Shown here one piece after another: positions 1 to 6,372 of a stretch of DNA of 12,417 nucleotides. This DNA is from Pontimonas sp. Lineage in GTDB: Bacteria; Actinomycetota; Actinomycetes; Actinomycetales; Microbacteriaceae. A program made the translations under genes and the position numbers. Positions within the stretch are counted from its first letter, which is position 1. Each line of letters opens with the position of its first letter. The notes below the pieces were generated by a model. That model made no database searches, was not told the DNA's origin, and saw only the letters and a program-made list of their open reading frames with translations. The DNA lies in assembly GCA_023263045.1 (NCBI GenBank), contig JALQXU010000019.1:1-12417 (forward strand). The letters are read 5' to 3'.

Positions 1-135
1 CCCGAGAATGCGGCCGCTATCGAGAATCTTCTGCAGGAAGCCCGTCAACGCGATGCTGAGACCGAGCGCATGAAAGCAACCGCACAATACGCTGGCGAGG
101 AGGACCCCTACAAGGCTCCTCGCTCAGCCGAGTAG
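1..135 (+). CDS. C-terminal end of an unrecognised protein (5' truncated)
   Basis: An open frame runs from the first base to a TAG at 133-135, giving the last 44 residues of a protein that starts outside the window. The tail is charged and Ala/Glu/Arg-rich, probably helical for its first half (AAAIENLLQEARQRDAETER) and ending in a proline-containing, likely disordered stretch. I do not recognise the family and propose no function. The gap to the udp start is 18 nt on the same strand, with the udp ribosome binding site inside it, so co-transcription with udp is likely. Reading-frame choice is supported by the clean stop and by codon use like that of the neighbouring genes, but a 44-residue fragment is weak evidence. 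Confidence 0.6.
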   Translation, partial: PENAAAIENLLQEARQRDAETERMKATAQYAGEEDPYKAPRSAE

Positions 136-153
136 AGAAACGAAGGAGTTCCC

Positions 154-942
154 ATGTCGATGGACCGTGAAGACCCTCGTCAGTACCACATTGCCCTCGC
201 GGAGGGTGATGTGGGGCGTTACGTGTTCCTCCCGGGCGACCCCGGGCGTTGTGAGCTGATCGCCTCATTCTTTGACGAGCCACAGAAGATTGCGTCACAC
301 CGGGAATATGAAACATGGACGGGCTATCTCGAAGGCGAGAAGGTGTCCGTGACCTCCACCGGAATCGGAGGGCCCTCGGCTGCTATCGCAATGGAGGAAC
401 TCGTCGCTATCGGATCAGACACTTTCGTTCGAGTCGGTACGTCGGGCTCTATGCAGGAACACATCAAGCCAGGCGATATCGCGATTGTGTCAGCCGCTAT
501 TCGCGATGAGGGCACTAGCCTCCACTATCTTCCCCTCGAGTTCCCGGCAGTAGCGGATGTGGGGCTCACCCAGGCGTTGTCCGATGCTGCCAAGGGACTG
601 GGAAAGACCGTGCATGTGGGAGTGTCACAGTCCAAGGACTCTTTCTACGGTCAGCACGCTCCTGAGCGGATGCCGGTGGCAAGCCGTCTTGCAGAACGAT
701 GGACCGCCTGGATGGGCGGAGGGGCTATTTGCTCGGAGATGGAAGCGGCCTCTCTCTACATCGTGGCCTCAGTGCTTCGCGTTCGAGCCAGTGGCCTCAT
801 GATGGTGATGGGTCATCCCGATCAGTCTCCAATGACTCCCGCAGAATGGGATGCCTCCAAAGTGGAACATTTGCTTCCTGTGGCGATTGAAGGAATGCGC
901 GAGATTATTCGCCGGGATAAGGCTCTCACCGCGGGAGCGTAA
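154..942 (+). CDS. udp: Uridine phosphorylase
   Basis: Cytoplasmic nucleoside phosphorylase of the NP-I family. It converts uridine and phosphate to uracil and ribose-1-phosphate in pyrimidine salvage. The 262-residue protein aligns along its length with E. coli Udp: PGDP at 27-30, a phosphate-binding Arg in the SHRE motif (R50), STGIGGPS at 68-75, RVGTSG at 93-98, the substrate-loop region KDSFYGQH at 161-168, and the ribose-binding EMEAAS at 195-200. E. coli has Gln-Glu-Arg contacting uracil in this loop; here the sequence is GQHAPERMP, which I recall as the gram-positive form of the enzyme. The start is set by AAGGAG at 143-148, 5 nt before the ATG. It probably shares a transcript with the truncated gene upstream. 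Its last 17 nt overlap the end of the convergent mutY. Another NP-I specificity (purine or other pyrimidine nucleosides) is possible but less likely. Confidence 0.93.
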   Translation: MSMDREDPRQYHIALAEGDVGRYVFLPGDPGRCELIASFFDEPQKIASHREYETWTGYLEGEKVSVTSTGIGGPSAAIAMEELVAIGSDTFVRVGTSGSMQEHIKPGDIAIVSAAIRDEGTSLHYLPLEFPAVADVGLTQALSDAAKGLGKTVHVGVSQSKDSFYGQHAPERMPVASRLAERWTAWMGGGAICSEMEAASLYIVASVLRVRASGLMMVMGHPDQSPMTPAEWDASKVEHLLPVAIEGMREIIRRDKALTAGA

Positions 943-1792
943 TTCCTTCCGACTGCCTGATGGCGAGACCGTCGGACACCAACGAATCCAGAGCTCGCTG
1001 AAACTGTTGGCGATCGGGCCACAGTGACGCGAGGAAATCCTCGGGCACAGGAGTGTCGCTGTGGCGTAATTCTCGAAGAATGATTCCCCTCACTTGCCGA
1101 TCGCTTCCCTCAAAGCGTGCTTGGGTGGGAGCTTTAGCTCCCACGTATTCGGGGTAGCCAGCTGCTCGCCACGCACACGCAGGGGCGAGGGGACATTCCT
1201 CACATCGGGGTGTTCGGGCTGTGCAGATCGTTGCGCCTAATTCCATGATGGCTTTCGCGCCCTGGACTTGTGTGTCGGCGTCTTCGGCGGACAAAATACC
1301 CCAGAGTTCCTCCCGGTCTGATCTGACGCGGGGCGGCCCCGCCTCGCCATTGCCCTTGTGTGCTCGAGCCACGACTCGTCGAACATTGGTGTCGACAACG
1401 GGTTCGGGGATTCCAAACGCAAAGGTTCGAATAGCTCGTGCTGTGTAGTCCCCGATGCCGGGGAGAGAGAGCAAATCATCCAGATCTTGGGGAACTTTGC
1501 CCTCATGGTCGGCAACAATCTGAACTGCGGCGCCGTGGAGCCGCAGGGCCCTCCGTGGGTATCCCAATCGTCCCCACGCAGTCACGACTTCTGCCTTCGA
1601 TGCCTGAGCCAGGTCTGAGGGAGAGGGCCATCTGCTCATCCATTCGAACCACACCGGTTCCACACGGGCAACAGGGGTTTGCTGGAGCATGACCTCAGAG
1701 ACCATGACTCCCCACGGTGAACAACTCTTCTCACGCCACGGGAGAGGTCGGTGATGGAGGGCAAACCACTCGGTGAGGGCCTTGATATCCAC
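926..1792 (-). CDS. mutY: A/G-specific adenine DNA glycosylase MutY (no C-terminal Nudix-like domain)
   Basis: Base-excision repair enzyme that removes adenine mispaired with 8-oxoguanine. The 288 residues show the HhH-GPD fold. The catalytic Glu is E33 in SEVMLQQTP, the hairpin is LPGIGDYTA (110-118), and the catalytic Asp is D134 in VDTNV. The [4Fe-4S] ligands are C190, C197, C200 and C206 in the canonical C-X6-C-X2-C-X5-C spacing. After the cluster only about 80 residues remain, so the MutT-like 8-oxoG-recognition domain of E. coli MutY is missing; short MutY proteins of around 300 residues are known from other actinobacteria. The start is a GTG: the next in-frame codon set upstream reaches a stop at 1813-1811 without another start. 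No Shine-Dalgarno is visible, but TACCGT lies 6 nt upstream, fitting a leaderless mRNA. The gene is divergent from the SDR gene and convergent with udp. Confidence 0.95.
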   Translation of the reverse strand: MDIKALTEWFALHHRPLPWREKSCSPWGVMVSEVMLQQTPVARVEPVWFEWMSRWPSPSDLAQASKAEVVTAWGRLGYPRRALRLHGAAVQIVADHEGKVPQDLDDLLSLPGIGDYTARAIRTFAFGIPEPVVDTNVRRVVARAHKGNGEAGPPRVRSDREELWGILSAEDADTQVQGAKAIMELGATICTARTPRCEECPLAPACAWRAAGYPEYVGAKAPTQARFEGSDRQVRGIILRELRHSDTPVPEDFLASLWPDRQQFQRALDSLVSDGLAIRQSEGITLPR

Positions 1793-1812
1793 AGTGCCAC
1801 GGTATAGCGCTC

Positions 1813-1830
1813 AACTGGTGTTTCCCAGTT
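1813..1830. repeat. Inverted repeat AACTGG-N6-CCAGTT, candidate operator
   Basis: Perfect 6-bp arms at 1813-1818 and 1825-1830 flank a 6-bp centre. The repeat sits midway between the two divergent -10 hexamers, where the -35 regions of both promoters would lie, so a dimeric regulator bound here could affect both genes. Role inferred only; 6-bp arms can occur by chance. Confidence 0.4.
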
Positions 1831-1845
1831 CAGGGTCATACCCTG
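1831..1845. repeat. Inverted repeat CAGGGT-CAT-ACCCTG over the SDR -10 box
   Basis: Perfect 6-bp arms at 1831-1836 and 1840-1845 surround a 3-bp centre. It adjoins the previous inverted repeat with no gap and covers the whole TACCCT -10 candidate of the SDR gene. A protein bound here would block that promoter. Function is inferred. Confidence 0.4.
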
Positions 1846-1850
1846 TCCGC

Positions 1851-3335
1851 ATGAAGGTCTTGGTCACCGGTGCCACGGGATATGTGGGTGGCCGCCTCGT
1901 CCCCAAACTCCTGGAGGAAGGCCACACGGTCCGTGTTCTAGCCCGAGAACCTCACCGCCTGGACTCTGTCCCGTGGCGAGACGATGTCGAGATTGTGCAG
2001 GGAGATCTTCAGGTGCGCGCTGATGTTGCGCGGGCAGTCGACTCGATTGATGTTCTGTATTACCTCGTTCACTCGATGTCCAGTGCAGGAAATTTCGAAG
2101 AGGTGGAGCGAACGGTTGCCACCATCGTGTCCGAGGAAGCTTCTGCCGCGGGTGTTTCGAGAATTGTCTACCTCGGGGGTTTGCATCCAGAGGGCAAGCT
2201 CTCTCGCCACCTGGGTTCCCGCAAAGAAGTGGGAGACATCCTGCTTGCGTCGGGAGTGCCAACCGTTGCCCTGCAGGCAGGGGTCATCATTGGGTCAGGT
2301 TCGGCGAGCTTCGAGATGATTCGTCACCTCACCGAAATCCTGCCCGCGATGCCCGCTCCAAAGTGGGTTCGCAACCGCATTCAACCGATTGCAATTCGAG
2401 ATGTACTTCACTACTTGGTGAAGTCCGCGACCCTACCTGCGGAGATTAATCGCGCTCTTGATATCGGCGGCCCTGACGTTTTTCGCTATGTCGAGTTGAT
2501 GAACGGTTATGCGAAGGAAGCGGGTTTGAAGGAGCGGATTATTCTTGCTCTGCCTGTTCTGACGCCGTGGCTTGCTTCTCAATGGGTAAACCTGGTCACC
2601 CCGATTCCTCGAAGTCTTGCTGTTCCGATCATTGAGTCACTTCTTCACGATGCCGTCATGAAGAATCACGACATTGATGCCGTGATTCCGCCGCCTGCGG
2701 AAGGACTTACGGGTTATCGCCGTGCGGTCGAATTAGCGCTAGTACGGATGCGCTCCGGTGAGGTTGAGACGTCGTGGCGGAACACTGAGGTTATTGGTGC
2801 TCCCTCTGATCCGCTTCCCAGCGACCCGGAGTGGGCCGGTCACACCGTCTATACCGACTCACGGGAGGTCACTGTCGAGGCGCCAGCGGAAGATCTGTGG
2901 GGCGTCGTCGAGAGTATTGGGGGCGACAACGGTTGGTATTCCCTTCCCGTCGCATGGGCCGCCCGCGGTCTCTTGGACAAGCTCGTGGGGGGAGTGGGTC
3001 TTCGTCGGGGTCGCCGAGACCCCAATAAGCTCATGGTCGGTGACGCCCTTGATTTCTGGCGAGTAGAGAAGATAGAGCGCGGCTCCTTTCTCAGGCTTCG
3101 AGCCGAAATGAAACTACCCGGGCTCGCGTGGCTGGAATTCACGGTGACGCCCGTTTCAGAGAATCGGAGCGCCCTCAGCCAGCGTGCGGTGTTCTTCCCA
3201 CAGGGTCTGGGTGGGCGCCTCTACTGGTTCGCCGTGACCCCGCTTCACGGGATTGTGTTTGCGGGAATGGCGCGCTCCATGGGGAAAACCGCTGAATCAC
3301 GTTTTGCACAGCGGGTACCCATCACCGCTTCCTAG
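1851..3335 (+). CDS. SDR family NAD(P)-binding protein with C-terminal DUF2867 domain
   Basis: 494 residues in two parts. Residues 1 to about 300 form an atypical short-chain dehydrogenase/NmrA-like Rossmann domain, with the nucleotide-binding motif GATGYVG at 7-13 and a YLVHSM segment near the end of the next strands. From about 335 to 485 comes a DUF2867-type region (SRPBCC-like by recollection), recognised by NGWYS, RGLLDKLVGGVGLRRGRRDP, and VGDALDFWRVE. Such two-domain proteins are common in actinobacteria but have no established substrate, so the reaction is unknown; reduction or binding of a hydrophobic ligand is only a guess. An upstream in-frame start at 1773 exists, but ATG 1851 begins exactly at the Rossmann first strand (MKVLVTG) and has a leaderless-type TACCCT 6 nt before it. 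The gene is transcribed divergently from mutY, perhaps under shared control. Confidence 0.9.
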   Translation: MKVLVTGATGYVGGRLVPKLLEEGHTVRVLAREPHRLDSVPWRDDVEIVQGDLQVRADVARAVDSIDVLYYLVHSMSSAGNFEEVERTVATIVSEEASAAGVSRIVYLGGLHPEGKLSRHLGSRKEVGDILLASGVPTVALQAGVIIGSGSASFEMIRHLTEILPAMPAPKWVRNRIQPIAIRDVLHYLVKSATLPAEINRALDIGGPDVFRYVELMNGYAKEAGLKERIILALPVLTPWLASQWVNLVTPIPRSLAVPIIESLLHDAVMKNHDIDAVIPPPAEGLTGYRRAVELALVRMRSGEVETSWRNTEVIGAPSDPLPSDPEWAGHTVYTDSREVTVEAPAEDLWGVVESIGGDNGWYSLPVAWAARGLLDKLVGGVGLRRGRRDPNKLMVGDALDFWRVEKIERGSFLRLRAEMKLPGLAWLEFTVTPVSENRSALSQRAVFFPQGLGGRLYWFAVTPLHGIVFAGMARSMGKTAESRFAQRVPITAS

Positions 3336-3486
3336 GCGTTACACTGGTGGAGCACCGCAATCACTGACACGGTTCGCGTTCAGGTCTGATTGTTTGTGTC
3401 GGTCTCGCATCACAGGCGAGACAACATGTGGTCGCGGCGACTATGTCGCCGTTTCCCGCGATATCTAGGTTGTTTCAAGGAGAAGA
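3336..3486 (+). promoter_or_regulatory. Hairpin-containing leader upstream of the SNF2 gene
   Basis: The 151-nt spacer after the SDR stop has two perfect hairpins. The first has 7-bp arms GTCTCGC (3402-3408) and GCGAGAC (3416-3422) with a 7-nt loop. The second pairs 3435-3441 with 3445-3451 (CGGCGAC/GTCGCCG, loop TAT) and is followed by TTTCCC. GGCGA in the 3' arm of the first can also pair with TCGCC in the 3' arm of the second, so the two could be mutually exclusive. A TACACT at 3340-3345 is a possible -10, without a good -35. Neither hairpin has a proper U tract. Regulation is inferred. Confidence 0.4.
3477..3482 (+). promoter_or_regulatory. Ribosome binding site of the SNF2 gene
   Basis: AAGGAG lies 4 nt before ATG 3487. 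It fixes the start of the SNF2 gene, which has a long N-terminal region not covered by well-known domains. Confidence 0.75.
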
Positions 3487-5625
3487 ATGGCCCCGGCAGG
3501 CCCCTCACGCACTCGTTCACGCCCTCAGGGCGCTAAGCGGGGACGCAAAAAGCCCATCGATGATGAGGGCATCATCCCGATTCTGGCCAGAGCCGTTCGG
3601 GAAGTGGAGTCTGCAGCAGGTCGAGGGAAAGTGACTGCCGGAAACCGGGTGAAGTTTCAGGTCGCTGCGCTGTTGGTGCGCGAGGAGCGTGCTCGAGCGA
3701 AAGAGGATGCTTCGCTTTCGGCAGCTGAGCGTCAAGAGACGCTCAAGCGGCTGGATGGTTTGGCCTCGATTATGGCCAAGACAGCGGCGAAAGACACGAG
3801 TCTGATTCAGCTGTTGGCACCCGAGGCGAAGGTCTCGGAGGCAGCAAAGAAGCTGCGACGAGATTTCCTGGTGGCATCGGGTCAGGAGCTTGCTCCCGAT
3901 GATTTGATCATCGTCGACGAGGTTGCTCAGGTGAGCCCTGAGGTGGCCAAGCAAGTGGTGCCCGCCTCGGTGCGTCAAGCGCAATTGGCTAACCCCTTCA
4001 TGGCACCGGATTTTGCGGCCTACCAAAAGCCCCAAGGATCGGTGGAGGGACGCCTCCTCAACTGGGAGCTCATTGAGCCACTCTTCCGGTCATTTGAGCA
4101 AGGCTCAGGCGGTGGCGTTGCCTCCATGGAGCTTCCTCCTGCAGCGAACCTCTCGACTCCCGGAGGATTGGACCTGATGGTCCACCAGTCTGAGTTTGTG
4201 GAGTCCGTGCGAGCCGGTCACCGAAGTTTCTTGCTGGCTGATGAACCAGGTCTCGGCAAGACCGCTCAGGCCCTGATCGCGGCTGAAACGGCAGGAGCTT
4301 TCCCACTTCTGGTGGTGGTGCCCAACGTGGTGAAGACGAACTGGCTTCGAGAAGTACACCAGTGGTTGCCGAAACGTCGTCCCACTGTCGTGCACGGTGA
4401 CGGTGTCGAGTTGAACGCTTTCAGTGACGTCTTCATTGTGAACTACGACATTCTCGACCGTCACGTGGGGTGGCTCTCCAAGTTTGATTTCCGAGGGATG
4501 GTCGTCGATGAGGCGCATTTCATCAAGAACAAAGAATCGCAACGCTCGAAGCACGTTCAGGCGGTAGCGAGGACCATTAGAGCGCGGCTCCAACATCCGC
4601 TCCTGATTGCTCTGACGGGAACGCCTCTGATCAATCAAATCGAAGATTTCCGCATGATTTGGCAATACCTGGGCTGGATTGATGACAAGAAACCCTTGGG
4701 CGAGCTGATGGCGAAGCTCGAGGAGACGGGTCTTACCCCTGCGGATCCTGGGTTCTTCCCGGCCGCCAGGAAAGCCGTCATTTCCATGGGAATCGTCCGT
4801 AGGCGGAAGCAAGATGTGGCGAAGGACATTCCTGCACGACGTATCGCTGATATCCCCATTGAGCTCGACACGGAGGCTGCCCGCTCCATTCTCGAAGCCG
4901 AGAAGGCCCTTATTTCGCGACTGCTGGAGCGCTATGACCGCGTCATTGCCGCTCGGGGTGACGCTGATCGGAGCGTGATTGACCACGATCTTGTTCGCTT
5001 GGTGTGTGCTTCAGAAATCGAGGAGACCAAGCAAGACGAAACAGGGGACAACGTCTTCACCCTGGTGCGAAAGATTGGGTCGGCGAAGGCTGTGATGGCC
5101 GCCGATTACACGGCCCAGCTGGCCAGAAACGTCGGCAAGGTGGTGTTCTTCGCCAAGCACATCGATGTTCTCAATCAAGCTGAGAAACATTTCGCGTCGG
5201 TGGGTGTGAAAACAACCTCGATTCGGGGGGACCAATCCACGAGCGCGCGCCAGGACGCCATCGATGCTTTCACCAATGATGATGACGTTCAGGTAATCGT
5301 CTGTTCGCTTCTCGCTGCGGGTGTGGGGGTGAATCTCCAGGCCGCCTCCAACGTTGTTTTGGCAGAACTGTCATGGACGAGCGCCGAGCAAACCCAAGCT
5401 ATTGACCGCGTGCATCGGATTGGTCAGGAGCTTCCCGTTACCGCCTGGCGCATTGTGGCGGCTCAGACGGTGGATCAGCGAATTGCAGAGCTCATCGACC
5501 AGAAGTCTGGCCTGTCAGCGAGAGCTTTGGATGGTCAGGAGAGCGAAGTGGGTGTCGAGGGCACCATGCAGGTGGCTGCGCTCATTGCGCTGCTCGAAGC
5601 GGAATTGGACGCGCGTCAGTCCTAG
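3487..5625 (+). CDS. SNF2-family DEAD/DEAH-box ATPase/helicase
   Basis: 712-residue superfamily 2 ATPase expected to use ATP to translocate on double-stranded DNA or remodel protein-DNA complexes. Visible motifs: Walker A DEPGLGKT (252-259), Walker B DEAH (341-344), motif III LTGTP (376-380), motif V region LLAAGVGVNLQAAS, and motif VI QAIDRVHRIGQ (637-647), the RIGQ ending being typical of SNF2 proteins. Residues 1 to about 225 are not a domain I can name: a basic N-terminus (SRTRSRPQGAKRGRKK), charged helical segments, then a linker; no zinc finger, HARP or chromodomain is apparent. Start chosen from AAGGAG at 3477-3482. The gene is alone on its strand after a structured leader; its stop overlaps that of the convergent zinc-ribbon gene by 4 nt. 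Roles in repair, replication restart or transcription recycling (as for RapA) are possible; the exact role is unknown. A phage-defence role has no direct support here. Confidence 0.93.
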   Translation: MAPAGPSRTRSRPQGAKRGRKKPIDDEGIIPILARAVREVESAAGRGKVTAGNRVKFQVAALLVREERARAKEDASLSAAERQETLKRLDGLASIMAKTAAKDTSLIQLLAPEAKVSEAAKKLRRDFLVASGQELAPDDLIIVDEVAQVSPEVAKQVVPASVRQAQLANPFMAPDFAAYQKPQGSVEGRLLNWELIEPLFRSFEQGSGGGVASMELPPAANLSTPGGLDLMVHQSEFVESVRAGHRSFLLADEPGLGKTAQALIAAETAGAFPLLVVVPNVVKTNWLREVHQWLPKRRPTVVHGDGVELNAFSDVFIVNYDILDRHVGWLSKFDFRGMVVDEAHFIKNKESQRSKHVQAVARTIRARLQHPLLIALTGTPLINQIEDFRMIWQYLGWIDDKKPLGELMAKLEETGLTPADPGFFPAARKAVISMGIVRRRKQDVAKDIPARRIADIPIELDTEAARSILEAEKALISRLLERYDRVIAARGDADRSVIDHDLVRLVCASEIEETKQDETGDNVFTLVRKIGSAKAVMAADYTAQLARNVGKVVFFAKHIDVLNQAEKHFASVGVKTTSIRGDQSTSARQDAIDAFTNDDDVQVIVCSLLAAGVGVNLQAASNVVLAELSWTSAEQTQAIDRVHRIGQELPVTAWRIVAAQTVDQRIAELIDQKSGLSARALDGQESEVGVEGTMQVAALIALLEAELDARQS

Positions 5626-5813
5626 TAACGGGTTCCACACGGGCACATCCACGCGGGCATGTAACCTTCGGTGGCGACGCCACCGAGGACAATCTGTCCC
5701 AGCCTTGCGGCTGTCACCATTTCAGTGCTTGCATCTCCATACACGATGGGAAGTGCCGTGGTTTGCTGGCAACGGGGACACGGCGGTATGGATTCATCAA
5801 ATAAGCGGTTCAT
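5622..5813 (-). CDS. Small zinc-ribbon protein of unknown function
   Basis: 63 residues with a paired-cysteine pattern: CPRC near residues 12-15 and CPCG near the C-terminus (58-61), which would form a zinc ribbon. Between them are PIVYGDAS and a Gly-rich LGQIVLGG segment. I recall a widespread group of small hypothetical proteins with this plan (CPxC, PIVYG, LGG, CxxC or CxC), which is why I treat this as a real gene and not an antisense shadow. A GGAGG at 5822-5818 lies 4 nt before the ATG, slightly close but usable. The stop overlaps the SNF2 stop (shared CTAG, 5622-5625). The gene is transcribed divergently from the Nudix gene. Function unknown; a nucleic-acid-binding accessory role is only a guess. 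Confidence 0.75.
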   Translation of the reverse strand: MNRLFDESIPPCPRCQQTTALPIVYGDASTEMVTAARLGQIVLGGVATEGYMPAWMCPCGTRY

Positions 5814-5870
5814 AGGCCCTCCGGCCTGGACGTGAATAGTGTGACCATCTCAGCGACCACCGACACGAGA

Positions 5871-5883
5871 TAACCTGAGGGCC
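5871..5883 (+). promoter_or_regulatory. Candidate leaderless promoter of the Nudix gene
   Basis: TAACCT at 5871-5876 matches TAnnnT and ends 7 nt before ATG 5884, which fits transcription starting at the ATG itself. The only purine stretch, GAGGG at 5877-5881, is just 2 nt from the ATG, too near for a normal Shine-Dalgarno. No clear -35. Confidence 0.45.
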
Positions 5884-6372
5884 ATGTTTGAGGTCTCTGT
5901 CGTCTACCTCCTGCGGGAAGGCAAGACTGGGGACGAGGTGCTCTTAGGCGAGAAGCTGACCGGACTAGGGGTCGGAAAAATCGTGGGGCCCGGCGGTAAA
6001 CAAGAACCAGGAGAGTCACCCCACCACACCGCGGTGCGAGAGGTGGCAGAGGAAGTTGGCCTGGTTGTCGCTCCGGACGATCTTGAACCGCTTGCTCGGA
6101 TCTCCTATCCCTTTGCAGGAAGAGACACTCTCTCTCAGCGCTCCCACGCCTTCACAACGAGACGCTGGGAGGGGCAGCTAAGGGCGAGTGAAGAAATCGA
6201 TGCCAGATGGTGGCCAGTGTCAGGGATTCCTTTCGATCGAATGTGGGCTGACGCCAGCCTCTGGTTACCTCGAGCCTTGGCTGGCGAGTTTCTCGAGGCT
6301 ACCTTCGAGATTGGTATGGCAGATGAAGTTCTCTCGAGCGCGATGAGCTGGTCAGTACGACCACACTCTTAG
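5884..6372 (+). CDS. Nudix hydrolase, MTH1-like (probable oxidised purine nucleoside triphosphatase)
   Basis: 162 residues. The Nudix box is complete: G-X5-E-X7-REVAEEVGL spans about 38-60, supplying the metal-binding Glu residues that hydrolyse nucleoside diphosphate-linked substrates. Outside the box it resembles human MTH1 in two places: GLGVGKIVGPGGK before the box, and FDRMWADASLWLP near residue 120, matching the MTH1 FKDMWPDDSYWFP segment. That suggests 8-oxo-dGTP or a related oxidised nucleotide as substrate, i.e. a MutT-type pool-sanitising role beside mutY in this window. Against a firm call, the MTH1 base-recognition residue Asn33 aligns with Val here and Asp120 with Ala, while Trp117 and Asp119 are kept. 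The start is the ATG with a leaderless-type hexamer. The gene meets the nuclease gene tail to tail with a 4-nt stop overlap (6369-6372). Confidence 0.9.
   Translation: MFEVSVVYLLREGKTGDEVLLGEKLTGLGVGKIVGPGGKQEPGESPHHTAVREVAEEVGLVVAPDDLEPLARISYPFAGRDTLSQRSHAFTTRRWEGQLRASEEIDARWWPVSGIPFDRMWADASLWLPRALAGEFLEATFEIGMADEVLSSAMSWSVRPHS

Larger units (their letters stand above)
1793..1850. promoter_or_regulatory. Divergent leaderless promoter region between mutY and the SDR gene
   Basis: This 58-nt spacer separates the mutY GTG (1792, minus) from the SDR ATG (1851, plus). Read leftward, TACCGT occupies 1804-1799, with six bases before the GTG. Read rightward, TACCCT occupies 1839-1844, with six bases before the ATG. 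Both hexamers match TAnnnT at -12 to -7 from the start codon, the arrangement known from leaderless actinobacterial transcripts, and neither gene has a purine-rich ribosome binding site. No convincing -35 hexamer is seen for either. The core holds two inverted repeats, listed separately, that could be operator sites. Confidence 0.6.

Noticed and set aside
1773..1850. N-terminal extension of the SDR gene starting at 1773
   Set aside because: The added 26 residues overlap the mutY start on the other strand and precede the natural Rossmann start. ATG 1851 has a leaderless promoter pattern.
4105..4986. 293-codon open frame on the minus strand inside the SNF2 gene
   Set aside because: It lies wholly opposite conserved helicase motifs, has no recognisable domain or ribosome binding site, and its length is explained by the codon bias of the sense gene.
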